Under the pieces are notes generated by a model. That model did not search any database. It was not told the origin of the DNA and saw only the letters and a program-made list of their open reading frames with translations. The position numbers and the translations under genes are program-made. Positions 10,728 to 21,736 of a stretch of DNA of 64,000 bases are shown here, piece after piece. The stretch lies in contig JAKQUO010000014.1 in the NCBI GenBank assembly GCA_029569255.1, forward strand, positions 1 through 64,000. The letters run 5' to 3'. This DNA is from Acidobacteriota bacterium. Lineage in GTDB: Bacteria; Acidobacteriota; Aminicenantia; Aminicenantales; Saccharicenantaceae. Every line of letters begins with the position of its first letter. Positions within the stretch are counted from its first letter, which is position 1.

Positions 10728-11972
10728 ATGAGGTTCGGGTTCGGCGCTTGCCTCGTCATCGTCGTCGCCCTGGCGGCGGGCTGCGCCAGGCCGGCCAAGG
10801 CGCCCGAAGGCGCCCTGTTCAAGGACGACCTGGCCTTCCTCGAGGCCCACTCGAAGCCTGTCGTCCTCAGCCGCGCGGGCGGCCCGGCCCGGGTCGCGGT
10901 CAGCCCCGGCCTCCAGGGCCGGGTCATGACCAGCACCGCCGACGGCCCGGACGGCCTGAGCTTCGGCTGGATCGGGCGCGAGGCCATCGCCTCGGGCGTG
11001 AACGACCCGCACATGAACTCGTTCGGCGGCGAGGACCGCTTCTGGCTCGGGCCCGAAGGCGGCCAGTTCTCGATCTTCTTCAAGCCGGGCGACCCCTTCG
11101 ACCTCGATCACTGGCGGACGCCGCCGCCCGTCAACGAGGGGGCCTTCGAGGTCGTCTCCCGGGCCGAGGACCGGGTCCGCTTCCGCAAGATCATGACGCT
11201 CACGAACTACTCCGGGACCGTGTTCGACCTGGAGGCCGACCGGGAGGTCCGCCTGCTCGGCGCGGCCGACGTCGCGGCCCTCGGCCTCCCCGTCCCCGAG
11301 GGCGTCAGGATGGTCGCCTACGCCACCGACAACCGCGTCACCAACATCGGCGCGCGTGCCTGGGCCAAGGAGACGGGCCTGCTGTCGATCTGGATCCTGG
11401 GCATGTTCAACCCCTCGCCCGGGACGACCATCGTCATCCCGTTCAAGCCGGGGCCGGAGGCGGAGCTCGGCCCGGCCGTGAACGACGCCTACTTCGGCAA
11501 GGTCCCGGCCGACCGTCTCGTCGTCCGGGACAACGAGGGGGTCCTCTTCTTCAGCGGCGACGGCAAGTACCGGAGCAAGATCGGCGTCTCCCCCCGGCGG
11601 GCCAGGCCCTTCGCCGGGAGCTACGACGCCGCGAACAGGGCCCTGACCGTCGTCCACCTGACCCTGCCCGAGGGCGCGACCGACTACGTCAACTCCATGT
11701 GGGAGGTCCAGGAGGAGCCCTTCGCCGGGGACGCTGTCAACAGCTACAACGACGGGCCGGCCTCGCCCGGGGCCAAGCCGCTCGGCCCCTTCTACGAGCT
11801 CGAGTCGTCGTCGCCCGCGGCGGCCCTGGCCCCCTGGAAGACACTGGCCCACGTCCACACGACGATGCATTTCCTGGGCCCGGAAAAAGCACTAGACGCG
11901 ATCGCCCGGAAGGCGCTCGGAGTGGGCCTCGGGGAGATCGGGAGGGCGCTCGGAGGAAGATGGGGGACATGA
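10728..11972 (+). CDS. DUF6786-like lipoprotein (possible aldose-epimerase-type fold)
   Basis: The 414-residue protein has a lipoprotein signal (IVVALAAGC at about residue 19). The segments FLEAHSKPVVLS, VSPGLQGRVMTSTADGPDGLSFGWI, FGGEDRFWLGPEGGQFS and IWILGMFNPSPGTTIVIPF recall the DUF6786 family as I remember it, which resembles galactose-mutarotase-like beta-sandwich proteins. Function is unproven; a carbohydrate-related role in the periplasm is inference. The start follows a perfect AAGGAGG. The stop TGA falls inside a REP-like GGGGGACATGATACC motif, so the C-terminal Trp-Gly-Thr comes from repeat DNA. Confidence 0.72.
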   Translation: MRFGFGACLVIVVALAAGCARPAKAPEGALFKDDLAFLEAHSKPVVLSRAGGPARVAVSPGLQGRVMTSTADGPDGLSFGWIGREAIASGVNDPHMNSFGGEDRFWLGPEGGQFSIFFKPGDPFDLDHWRTPPPVNEGAFEVVSRAEDRVRFRKIMTLTNYSGTVFDLEADREVRLLGAADVAALGLPVPEGVRMVAYATDNRVTNIGARAWAKETGLLSIWILGMFNPSPGTTIVIPFKPGPEAELGPAVNDAYFGKVPADRLVVRDNEGVLFFSGDGKYRSKIGVSPRRARPFAGSYDAANRALTVVHLTLPEGATDYVNSMWEVQEEPFAGDAVNSYNDGPASPGAKPLGPFYELESSSPAAALAPWKTLAHVHTTMHFLGPEKALDAIARKALGVGLGEIGRALGGRWGT

Positions 11973-12056
11973 TACCTATTCCCCTATTTCTCCTGCATTC
12001 CATCCGGTGAATTCCGGGGACACGATACGAATTCAAGAGAATTCGTTCATGTCCCC
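11962..12056. repeat. REP-like repeat pair between convergent genes
   Basis: GGGGGACATGATACC at 11962-11976 contains the stop codon of the upstream gene. At 12016-12056 a near-perfect hairpin runs from GGGGACACGATACGAATTC over a short AAGA loop to GAATTCGTTCATGTCCCC. A further GGTGTCCCC lies at 12063-12071. The element fills the space between two convergent genes and may work as a bidirectional terminator. Confidence 0.65.
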
Positions 12057-12074
12057 GATTCAGGTGTCCCCGAT

Positions 12075-12804
12075 TTAGGGGCCGGCGAAGACGGCCTCGG
12101 CCTCCGGCGTGTAGCGTCCGCCGGGGGCGAAGAGGACGAGCGGGGGCTCTTCGGCGACGGCCCCCTCCCCGGCTTCCGAGGCCCGGACCAGCTCGACCAG
12201 GAACAGGTTCGGCGGAGCGCAGGCCCGGGGGTGGACGAACCGCGTTCGCCGGACGGCCAGCCCGCTCTCCGCCGCCGCCGCCAGGAGGTCCCGGCGCCGC
12301 GCCTCAGTATAGACGAACGAGGCCCGCCCGCCCGGGGCCAGCCACTCGGCCGTTCTCTTCATGATGTCCGCGATGTTCCCGTGGAGCTCGTGCTTGGCGG
12401 CCGACTTCTCGCCCGACCGGCTCAGGGGCCCCGCCGCCTGCCGGATGTAGGGGGGATTGGAGAAGACGAGGTCGAAGGCCCGCCCCGGCTCGTAGGTCCT
12501 GAGATCGCCCTCGACCACCTCGATCCGCCCGCCGAGCCCGTTGAGCTCGACGTTGCGCCGGGCCAGGTCGGCCAGCCCCGGCTGGACCTCGAGGGCCGTG
12601 ATCCTGCGCACCGGCTTGGCGCTCAGCAGGAGGGCGATGACGCCGCTCCCCGTCCCGATGTCGAGGGCCTCGTCCTCCGCCCTCGTCCGGACGAAGTCCG
12701 CCAGCAGCGGCGCGTCGACGGAGAACCGGTAGCCCGTCTTCTTCTGGAGGACGCGGACGCGGCCGCGGTAGAACGAGTCGAGGGTCTCGTCGTCGCGCCG
12801 AAGG

Positions 12805-12824
<20 letters not shown>
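12075..12824 (-). CDS. TrmN6-like (YfiC family) SAM-dependent methyltransferase
   Basis: The 249-residue protein shows a class I SAM-binding motif (ALDIGTGSGVIALLLS), an acidic ITALEVQPGL strand end, and the amino-methylating NPPY motif (LVFSNPPYIRQ). Near its N-terminus is GYRFSVDAPLLADFVR, typical of YfiC/TrmN6, which makes m6A37 in tRNA1-Val. A C-terminal extension after RACAPPNLFLVELVR contains EEPPLVLFAPGG, also usual in this family. It overlaps the 3' end of atpC by 20 bp, so it is probably transcribed at the end of the ATP synthase operon. Confidence 0.85.
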
Positions 12825-15393
<2,569 letters not shown>

Positions 15394-15394
15394 G

Positions 15395-16912
15395 CTACCC
15401 GAGGCCCTCCTTGAAGGCGGCGGTGAAGGACCGGACCGCCGCGGCGATGTCGTTGTCGAGGGCCGTGTCGATGTGCTTCTTCTCCCGGAGCCGGGTCAGG
15501 ATGTCGGCGCGCTCCTTCTCGAAGTGCTCGTAGAGGCCGGTCTCGTAGCGGCGGACCTCGGCGACCGGGATGCCGTCGAGATGGCCCCGGTTGCCGGCGA
15601 AGACGATGAGGACCTGCTTCTCGACCGGGAGCGGCCGGTGCTGGCCCTGCTTGAGGACCTCGGTCAGCCGTTCGCCCCGGTCGAGCTGGGCCTGGCTGGT
15701 CTTGTCGAGCTCGGTCCCGAACTGGGCGAAGGTGACGAGCTCGCGGTACTGGGCCAGGTCGAGCTTGAGCTTGCCGGCGACCTGCTTCATGGCCTTGATC
15801 TGGGCGTGGCCGCCGACGCGCGAGACCGAGATGCCGACGTTGATGGCCGGCCGGACCCCGGCGTTGAACAGCTCCGGCTGGAGGTAGATCTGGCCGTCGG
15901 TGATGGAGATGACGTTGGTCGGGATGTAGCCGGAGACGTCGCCGGCCTGGGTCTCGATGATGGGCAGGGCGGTCAGCGAGCCCCCCCCGAGCCCGTCGCT
16001 GAGCTTGGCCGCCCGCTCGAGGAGCCGCGAGTGGAGGTAGAAGACGTCGCCCGGATAGGCCTCGCGGCCCGGGGGGCGGCGCAGCAGGAGCGAGATCTCG
16101 CGGTAGGCCGCGGCGTGCTTGGACAGGTCGTCGTAGACGGCCAGGGCGTGGCCCTTGTTGTCGCGGAAGTGCTCCCCGATGGCGCAGCCCGCGTAGGGGG
16201 CCAGGTACTGGAGGGGCGAGGGGTCGCTGGCCGACGAGGCCACGACGATGGTGTAGTCCATGGCCCCGAAGTCCTCGAGCGTCTTGACGATCTGGGCGAT
16301 GGTCGAGGCCTTCTGGCCGATGGCGACGTAGATGCAGACGACGTCGGAGCCCTTGAGGTTGAGGATGGTGTCGATGACGATCGCGGTCTTGCCGGTCTGG
16401 CGGTCGCCGATGATGAGCTCGCGCTGGCCGCGGCCGATGGGGATCATCGTGTCGATGGCCTTGATGCCCGTCTGGAGGGGCTCGCGGACGGGCTGGCGGT
16501 CGACGACGCCGGGGGCCAGGCGCTCGACGAACATGTAGGTGTCGGTCGCGACCGGGCCCTTGCCGTCGAGGGGCTGGCCGAGCGGGTTGACGACGCGCCC
16601 GATCAGGGCCGGGCCGGCCGGGACCTGCATGATGCGGCGGGTCCGCTTGACGACGTCCCCCTCGCGGACGAGGTAGCTCTCGCCGAGCAGGACCGCGCCG
16701 ACGCTCTCCTCCTCGAGGTTCAGGGCCAGGCCGAAGACGCCGTTGGGGAACTCCAGGAGCTCGTTGGACATGGCCCGGTCGAGGCCGTAGACCCGGGCGA
16801 TGCCGTCGCCGACCGAGGTGACCGTGCCGACCTCGCGGATGTCGACCTCCTGGGCGTAGCCCTCGATCTGCTGCTGGATGATCTTGGTGATCTCGTCGGC
16901 TTTGATGCTCAT
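15395..16912 (-). CDS. atpA: ATP synthase F1 alpha subunit
   Basis: This is the non-catalytic nucleotide-binding subunit, 505 residues. The N-terminus is [19 protein letters not shown], followed by a beta-barrel ([18 protein letters not shown]). The P-loop is [18 protein letters not shown]. The segment [20 protein letters not shown] and the alpha signature [17 protein letters not shown] are clear. The gene overlaps the atpH stop by four bases. Confidence 0.98.
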   Translation of the reverse strand: MSIKADEITKIIQQQIEGYAQEVDIREVGTVTSVGDGIARVYGLDRAMSNELLEFPNGVFGLALNLEEESVGAVLLGESYLVREGDVVKRTRRIMQVPAGPALIGRVVNPLGQPLDGKGPVATDTYMFVERLAPGVVDRQPVREPLQTGIKAIDTMIPIGRGQRELIIGDRQTGKTAIVIDTILNLKGSDVVCIYVAIGQKASTIAQIVKTLEDFGAMDYTIVVASSASDPSPLQYLAPYAGCAIGEHFRDNKGHALAVYDDLSKHAAAYREISLLLRRPPGREAYPGDVFYLHSRLLERAAKLSDGLGGGSLTALPIIETQAGDVSGYIPTNVISITDGQIYLQPELFNAGVRPAINVGISVSRVGGHAQIKAMKQVAGKLKLDLAQYRELVTFAQFGTELDKTSQAQLDRGERLTEVLKQGQHRPLPVEKQVLIVFAGNRGHLDGIPVAEVRRYETGLYEHFEKERADILTRLREKKHIDTALDNDIAAAVRSFTAAFKEGLG

Positions 16913-17466
16913 GACGACCTCTGTGTCCCCCGCCCGAGCCGTTCGCGGAGCGCGGCCAGCGTCCCCTCGACGGACGCGTCGTAGACGATGTGGCCCTTGC
17001 GCAGGGCCAGGCCCCCGAGGAGGGCGGGGTCGATCCGGGGGACTAGGCGGACCGGCCGACGCTCCGAGGCCTCGAGGCCCCGTGCCAGGCGGCCCCGCTG
17101 GGCCTCCGTCAGCGGGACGGCCGAGGCGACCTCGTAGGTCACGGCCCCGAGCCTCTCGCTCCAGGCCTCGGGGAGGGCGTCGACGATCTCCGGCAGGAGG
17201 CCCAGCCGCTTGTGCCGCTGGAGGAGCCGGAGGAACCGGCCGGCCTTCGGGCCCGTGCCGAGCCGCGCCAGGACCTCGCCGAGGACGGCCTGGCGCTTGC
17301 GGGCGTTGACGAAGGGGCTGACGACCGCCCGCTGGAGCGCGGCGTGGGCCTCGAAGGCCTCGAGGAAGGCCCGGACATCGGCCCCGACGGCGGCGAACTC
17401 CCGCTCGTCCGCGACGGCCTGGGCGAAGGCCCGGGCGTATTTCTTAACGAGGGCCGGGTTCTTCAT
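16909..17466 (-). CDS. atpH: ATP synthase F1 delta subunit
   Basis: The 185-residue peripheral-stalk subunit begins [20 protein letters not shown], the standard delta/OSCP N-terminal helix bundle. It includes [18 protein letters not shown] and ends with the family pattern [20 protein letters not shown] and TLAALRERL. It links F1 alpha to the b stalk. Its 5' end overlaps the end of the upstream b-subunit gene by 23 bp. Confidence 0.95.
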   Translation of the reverse strand: MKNPALVKKYARAFAQAVADEREFAAVGADVRAFLEAFEAHAALQRAVVSPFVNARKRQAVLGEVLARLGTGPKAGRFLRLLQRHKRLGLLPEIVDALPEAWSERLGAVTYEVASAVPLTEAQRGRLARGLEASERRPVRLVPRIDPALLGGLALRKGHIVYDASVEGTLAALRERLGRGTQRSS

Positions 17467-17956
17467 GGATTCGGGACAGCCTGTCGATGGACCGGTCGAT
17501 GAGGACGGCCTGGGTCTCGGGCGTGAGCCGCCGACGGATCCTCTCGCGTGCCAGGTCGGTGGCCCGGGCGGCGACGAAGGCCTTGAGCCCCTGGACGCTC
17601 CGGCGGACCTGGTCGTCGAGCTCCCGGCGGGTCAGCTTCTTCAGCCGTTCGGCCTCGGCCCGGGCCGCCGCGGCGATGCGCTCGGCCTCGCGGCGCCCCT
17701 CCGCCTCGGCCTCGGCCTTGAGCGCGCGGACCCGGCCCTCGAGGCCGGCGAGCCTGTCCCGCGCTTCGGCGGCCCTGGCTTCGGAGGCGGCCCGGTCGTC
17801 CCCGGCCCGGCGGATGGCCTCGCCGACGGCGCCGGTCCGCTTGGCCAGCAGCGCCGCGACCGGCTTGCGCAGGACCAGGAACAGCCCGCCGAAGAGGAGG
17901 AGGAAGTTGACCAGCTTGCCCAGGAAGTCCAGCGTCGCGGAGGCGTGGCCGCTCAT
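17444..17956 (-). CDS. atpF: ATP synthase Fo b subunit
   Basis: From ATG 17956 (MSGHASATLDFLGKLVNFL) the product is 170 residues. A membrane span lies at about 8-30 (FLGKLVNFLLLFGGLFLVL), followed by a long charged, Ala-rich coiled coil (LEGRVRALKAEAEAEGRREAE, quoted in part) that forms the peripheral stalk. The open frame extends far upstream without a start, but this ATG overlaps the stop of the preceding b' gene (ATGA) and precedes the membrane helix, so it is the start. Two different b genes side by side imply a heterodimeric stalk. Confidence 0.92.
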   Translation of the reverse strand: MSGHASATLDFLGKLVNFLLLFGGLFLVLRKPVAALLAKRTGAVGEAIRRAGDDRAASEARAAEARDRLAGLEGRVRALKAEAEAEGRREAERIAAAARAEAERLKKLTRRELDDQVRRSVQGLKAFVAARATDLARERIRRRLTPETQAVLIDRSIDRLSRIHEEPGPR

Positions 17957-18372
17957 TCGTCGAGGACCTTCCTTTCGATGGATCCGGCGATCTCGGCCAC
18001 GCGCCTCTCCAGCTCCTTCCGGAGCTCGTCCGTCTCGCGCTGGAGCTCGGCCTTGGCCCGCTCGACCTCGGCCCGGCCCTCGGCCTGGACCTCGCGGACG
18101 AGCCGGCTTTTCTCCTTGAGGGCCTCGGTCTCGGCCGCGGCGCGGATGCCGTCGGCGGCCGCCCGGGCCTCCTTCAGCCCGTCCTCGAGCCGCCGCAGGT
18201 CCTGCTCGTAGGACTCCTCCGAGCCCGCGGCCGCGGCCTTGTCGCGGGCGATGCGGGCGGCGCGCTCGTCGAGGGTCCGCATGACGGGCTTGAAGAAGAT
18301 GCGGCCGAGGACGACGACGAGGACCCAGACGACGGCGAAGACGACCAAGGCCGTTGCGTCGATTTGAAGCAT
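17953..18372 (-). CDS. atpF': ATP synthase Fo b' subunit (second stalk subunit)
   Basis: The 139-residue protein has an N-terminal membrane helix (ALVVFAVVWVLVVVLGRIFF) followed by KPVMRTLDERAARIARDKA, matching the b/b' start of the dimerisation region, then heptad-rich helix to the end. It is the first gene of the ATP synthase operon here. Genes for subunits a (atpB) and c (atpE), which often precede b, are missing upstream; folC is there instead. The start lies 33 bases after a predicted -10 box. Confidence 0.9.
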   Translation of the reverse strand: MLQIDATALVVFAVVWVLVVVLGRIFFKPVMRTLDERAARIARDKAAAAGSEESYEQDLRRLEDGLKEARAAADGIRAAAETEALKEKSRLVREVQAEGRAEVERAKAELQRETDELRKELERRVAEIAGSIERKVLDE

Positions 18373-18405
18373 CGGGCGGCTTTTCGAGGTAAAAAATAAG
18401 ATGGA

Positions 18406-18434
18406 ACTCTAACACGAACTCCGCGGAATTGCAA
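18406..18434 (-). promoter_or_regulatory. Promoter of the ATP synthase operon
   Basis: On the minus strand TTGCAA (18429-18434) is separated by 17 bp from TAGAGT (18406-18411). The atpF' ATG lies at 18372, so the leader would be about 27 nt. Confidence 0.55.
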
Positions 18435-18674
18435 CGACGCGGCGGCTCGCGGCGAGCCGGCCTCGGGGCTCGGGGCGGCTCCTCCCTCGGCGCCGCCCCC
18501 CCTATCCGTCCCCGCCGCTCCGAAGCGCTCCCGAGGCATCGGCGGCACCGGGCGGGGGGGGCCACGCCGTTTCGCTCTCCCGTAGCGCCAAACCGGCCGC
18601 CTTGAAGGTTTCGGGCTCGGCGAGGCTTTGGGGACATGCGCCCTTGGCACATGTCCCCGTCTTTTTCTCGCTTC
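18435..18674. other. Intergenic DNA between folC and the ATP synthase operon, carrying a repeat
   Basis: No gene was seen in this stretch on either strand. It holds the ATP operon promoter at its left edge, a very GC-rich segment (18440-18567), and one full copy of a 92-bp repeat (18568-18659) that ends with a REP-like hairpin. Confidence 0.6.
18568..18659. repeat. 92-bp dispersed repeat, copy 1 (intergenic), ending in a REP-like hairpin
   Basis: This copy matches 18789-18880 at 88 of 92 positions by eye. It ends with the 29-bp palindrome GGGGACATG-N11-CATGTCCCC at 18630-18658. It lies just beyond the folC stop codon. Confidence 0.8.
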
Positions 18675-20105
18675 TCAACCGAACAGCCGCAGCCGCTTGA
18701 CCTCGCCGATGAGGAAGAGCGAGCCGGCGATGACCACGGGGACAAGGTCACGCTGTCTCTGGGGACACGTACCGGAGGGACATGTCCCCGTTTCGCTCTC
18801 CCGTAGCGCCAAACAGGCCGCCTTGAAGGTTTCTGGCTCGGCGGGGCTTTGGGGACATGCGCCCTTGGCACGTGTCCCCGATCCCTTCTCGCTCAACGAT
18901 AACGCGAGCGTGACGGCCTTGCGGGTGTCCGGCTCGAGGAGGACGCGGCCCTCGAAGGGCGGGGCGGCGGCGAGGAGCTCTTCCGGAGACGCCGAGCGCT
19001 TGTAGGGAACGCGGGTCAGGACGGCCGTCGAGGCGACGGAAAAGAGGATCCGGGTCATGGCCCGCAGGTCCTTGTCCCTCATGGCCCCGAAGACGAGGAC
19101 GACGCGACGCCGGACGACCTCCCGGATGTGGGCGGCGAGGGCGGACACGCCTTCGACGTTGTGCGCGCCGTCGAGGAGGACGAGCGGCCGCCGCCGGACG
19201 GTTTCGAGGCGGCCCTCCCAGCGGGCCTCGCGGATGGCGTCGAGGGTCCTCTTCCTGTCGAATGGCCGCCAATAGCGCGACAGGACCTCGACCGCGGCGA
19301 TGGCCGTCGCGGCGTTGGCGCCCTGATGGCGGCCGGCGAGCCCCGGCGAGAACGCGTAGCGGCCGCTCTCTCCCGCGTAAACGAAGCGCCAGCCGCCGCG
19401 GGTCCGCGTTGAGTCGAGCGTCCGGCCCGGTCCGAAGACCTCCGTCAAAGGCGCGCCGCGCTCGCGGGCCACGCGCCGGATCTCGCGGCGGGCCGCCCCT
19501 CCCCCGACCCCGCAGACGGCCGGGGTCCCGGGCTTGACGATGCCCGCCTTTTCGAAGGCGATCTCCGTCAGGGTGCGGCCCAGGTGCTGTTCGTGGTCCT
19601 TGGCGATGGTGGTGATGACCGAGACGAGCGGCCGGACGACGTTGGTCGCGTCGAACCGCCCGCCCATCCCGACCTCGACGACGGCGACGTCCACCCGGCG
19701 CTCGGCGAACTCGACAAAGGCCAGGGCGGTCAGGACCTCGAAGTAGGTCGGGTGATAGACGAGCTTCTTCTCGGCCATGAGACGGTCGATCGCGGCCTTC
19801 AACCCCGCGAGCCGCTCCCGGAAGCGCCGCGGAGGGATCGGCCTCCCGTCGACGCGGATGCGCTCCTCGACCCGGACGAGGTGCGGTGAGGTGTAGAGCC
19901 CGGTCTTGAGCCCGTGCTCCCGCATGATCGCCGCGAGCATGGCCGAGACCGAGCCCTTGCCGTTCGTCCCGGCCACGTGGACCGACAGGAAGCGGTTCTG
20001 GGGGTTGCCCAGGGCCAGGAGCAGCGTGACGACGTTCTCGAGGCCGAGCTTGACGCCGAAGTACTGGAGCCGGCCGAGATAGGCCCGGCACTCGGACCGG
20101 GTCAT
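18675..20105 (-). CDS. folC: Folylpolyglutamate/dihydrofolate synthase with a REP-derived insertion
   Basis: FolC adds glutamate to folates (and in many bacteria makes dihydrofolate). From ATG 20105, overlapping the accD stop (ATGA), the product is 476 residues. It shows HVAGTNGKGSVSAMLA (ATP loop), GLYTSPHLVRVEERI, VEVGMGGRFDATNVV, KDHEQHLGRTL and LLDGAHNVEGVSAL. The C-terminal end should run from the last ALSLS helix directly into VVIAGSLFLIGEVKRL. Instead, exactly 40 codons (18761-18880) consisting of REP-like repeats are inserted in frame. The frame stays open, so the enzyme is probably still made, with an odd loop near its C-terminus. The accD-folC order matches E. coli. Confidence 0.93.
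   Translation of the reverse strand: MTRSECRAYLGRLQYFGVKLGLENVVTLLLALGNPQNRFLSVHVAGTNGKGSVSAMLAAIMREHGLKTGLYTSPHLVRVEERIRVDGRPIPPRRFRERLAGLKAAIDRLMAEKKLVYHPTYFEVLTALAFVEFAERRVDVAVVEVGMGGRFDATNVVRPLVSVITTIAKDHEQHLGRTLTEIAFEKAGIVKPGTPAVCGVGGGAARREIRRVARERGAPLTEVFGPGRTLDSTRTRGGWRFVYAGESGRYAFSPGLAGRHQGANAATAIAAVEVLSRYWRPFDRKRTLDAIREARWEGRLETVRRRPLVLLDGAHNVEGVSALAAHIREVVRRRVVLVFGAMRDKDLRAMTRILFSVASTAVLTRVPYKRSASPEELLAAAPPFEGRVLLEPDTRKAVTLALSLSEKGSGTRAKGACPQSPAEPETFKAACLALRESETGTCPSGTCPQRQRDLVPVVIAGSLFLIGEVKRLRLFG
18761..18880. repeat. Composite REP insertion inside folC (120 bp, in frame)
   Basis: A 29-bp hairpin (18761-18789, GGGGACACGT...CATGTCCCC) abuts copy 2 of the 92-bp repeat (18789-18880), which carries another hairpin at 18851-18879. 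The total is 120 bp, a multiple of three, and is translated on the minus strand as 40 residues containing the pieces GTRAKGACPQSP and GTCPSGTCPQ. Confidence 0.8.
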
Positions 20106-20893
20106 TGCGGCCGGTTGAGGAAGAGGCGGAGGGCCCGGACGAGGTAGGGCTTGAGGGCCTTCCGCTCGACGACGTCGTCGATCATGCCGTGCTCGAGCAG
20201 GAACTCGGCCCGCTGGAAGCCCTTGGGCAGCTTCTCCTTGATCGTCTGCTCGATGACGCGGGGGCCGGCGAAGCCGATGAGGGCCTGGGGCTCGGCCACG
20301 TTGATGTCGCCGAGCATGGCGAAGCTGGCCGTCGTGCCGCCGGTCGTCGGGTCGGCCAGGACCGAGATGAAGGGGATCCGGGCCTCGCCGAGGCGGGCGA
20401 TGGCCGCGCTCGTCTTGGCCATCTGCATGAGCGAGAGCATGCCTTCCTGCATGCGCATGCCGCCGGAGACCGAGACGATGACGACCGGCCGGCGGTCCTC
20501 GAGGGCCCGCTCGCAGGCCCGGGCGATCTTCTCGCCGACGACCGAGGCCACGCTGCCGCCGAGAAAGCCGAAGTCCATGGCCAGGATGTAGACGGGGATG
20601 CCGCCCATCGAGCCGCGGGCCGTGACGATGGCCTCCGACAGGCCCGTCTTCCGCTCGTTGTCCCTGATGCGGTCGGCGTACTTCTTGACGTCGACGAAGC
20701 CGAGGGCGTCGACCGAGTGGATGTTGGCGTCGAGGACCTCGTAGGCGCCCTCGTCGAAGAGCATCTGCAGCCGCTCCTCGGCCGAGAGGCGGAAGTGGAA
20801 GCCGCAGGCCGGGCAGACGGCCAGGTTGTCCAGGATGTCCTGCTTGTAGAGGATCCGCTGGCAGTTGTTGCAACGCGTCCAGAGACTGGTCAT
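20102..20893 (-). CDS. accD: Acetyl-CoA carboxylase carboxyltransferase beta subunit
   Basis: AccD transfers carboxyl groups from biotin to acetyl-CoA in the first step of fatty acid synthesis. From ATG 20893 the product is 263 residues. An N-terminal zinc ribbon (CNNCQRILYKQDI...CPACGFH) precedes the crotonase-like carboxyltransferase core: GSMGGIPVYILAMDFGFLGG, SGGMRMQEGMLSLMQMAKT, PTTGGTTASFAMLGD and GFAGPRVIEQTI. The subunit partner accA is not in the window. The gene overlaps both neighbours by four bases, so receiver-domain gene, accD and folC form an operon. Confidence 0.96.
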   Translation of the reverse strand: MTSLWTRCNNCQRILYKQDILDNLAVCPACGFHFRLSAEERLQMLFDEGAYEVLDANIHSVDALGFVDVKKYADRIRDNERKTGLSEAIVTARGSMGGIPVYILAMDFGFLGGSVASVVGEKIARACERALEDRRPVVIVSVSGGMRMQEGMLSLMQMAKTSAAIARLGEARIPFISVLADPTTGGTTASFAMLGDINVAEPQALIGFAGPRVIEQTIKEKLPKGFQRAEFLLEHGMIDDVVERKALKPYLVRALRLFLNRPQ

Positions 20894-21402
20894 GGGAGAT
20901 GTCCTTTTTGGGGCGGGGGCCCGCCCCCGGGCGAGACGGCGGGGCCGCGGCCGCGGCGGCGCAGGGCCTCGATGACGGCGCTCGGGTCCGGCAGGTCGTC
21001 CTCGAAGTCGTCCTCGTCGCGAAGGAGGCGCTTGACGGCGGCGACGAAGGCCCCGGCGTCGAGGGGCTTCTCGAAGAACTCGGCCGCCCCGAGGCCGTTC
21101 GTCGCCTCCTGGCGGAACTGGAGCCCCTTGTAGAAGCCGGAGACGAGGATGACCGGGACCCGGCCCTGGCTCTCCCTGGAGATCTTCAGGGCCAGGTCGA
21201 GGCCGTGGAGCTTGGGGAGCATGGCCTCGACGACGGCGAGGTGGGGCCTCTCGGCCTGGAAGGCCTCGTAGCCGGCCAGGCCGTCGGACGCCCGCGCGAC
21301 CCGGTATTTGTGGATATTCAACAACTTGGAGATCTTGTCCAGACTCGCGGAGTCGTAATCGACGACCAGGATCTTCTTCTCGGCCATGGCGCCAACGCCC
21401 AT
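20890..21402 (-). CDS. Receiver-domain protein with degenerate phosphorylation site
   Basis: The product is 170 residues (or 165 from the ATG at 21387). Residues about 8-125 form a CheY-like receiver (KKILVVDYDSASLDKISKLL, VPVILVSGFYKG, AEFFEKPLDAG). The conserved Ser and Lys are present, but the phospho-acceptor Asp is replaced by Glu (LAVVEAMLPKLHG). The acidic pair is reduced to DYD. It is thus probably a pseudo-receiver that is not switched by phosphorylation, or is locked on. The tail (about 45 residues) is acidic, then Pro/Gly-rich, with no output domain. It is coupled to accD by an ATGA overlap. Confidence 0.78.
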   Translation of the reverse strand: MGVGAMAEKKILVVDYDSASLDKISKLLNIHKYRVARASDGLAGYEAFQAERPHLAVVEAMLPKLHGLDLALKISRESQGRVPVILVSGFYKGLQFRQEATNGLGAAEFFEKPLDAGAFVAAVKRLLRDEDDFEDDLPDPSAVIEALRRRGRGPAVSPGGGPPPQKGHLP

Positions 21403-21465
21403 CTACTTTAGGCAAACGGGGTGGTCTTGTCAAACCCTTAAAGGGGGAATCACGGGCGGGAAGGG

Positions 21466-21552
21466 CTATTTCCGGCGCTTGTTCAAGGCCAGGAGGCCGG
21501 CGACGACGGCCGCGATCCCCAGGGCGAACCAAAAGACCTTCTTGAGCTTCAT
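21466..21552 (-). CDS. Very small single-span membrane peptide
   Basis: A 28-codon frame starts MKLKKVFWFALG and ends LLALNKRRK. It is one hydrophobic helix with positive residues at both ends. A GAGG lies about 10 bases before the ATG. Nothing else covers this region. Function is unknown; the composition suggests a real membrane micropeptide rather than chance. Confidence 0.4.
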   Translation of the reverse strand: MKLKKVFWFALGIAAVVAGLLALNKRRK

Positions 21553-21654
21553 CGTTCCCGATCCTCGACGGAAAATCGAGGGGGGATTATAGCGGTCTCT
21601 CATACGGCCGTCAACGCGCGGTCGGGCCGCCGGCGAGAACGGCCGCCCGAAGAA

Positions 21655-21682
21655 GGGGACATGTACCCCGGTACGCGTCCCC
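21655..21682. repeat. REP-like hairpin upstream of ksgA
   Basis: GGGGACATGTACC and GGTACGCGTCCCC form a 13-bp stem with one mismatch and almost no loop. It belongs to the GGGGACAYGTAC family. A small hairpin CGGGGC-N6-GCCCCG follows at 21691-21708. Confidence 0.65.
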
Positions 21683-21736
21683 TTTCTTTTCGGGGCTTTA
21701 TCGCCCCGCCTAAAAATACTAATATGACAGCGCTCC

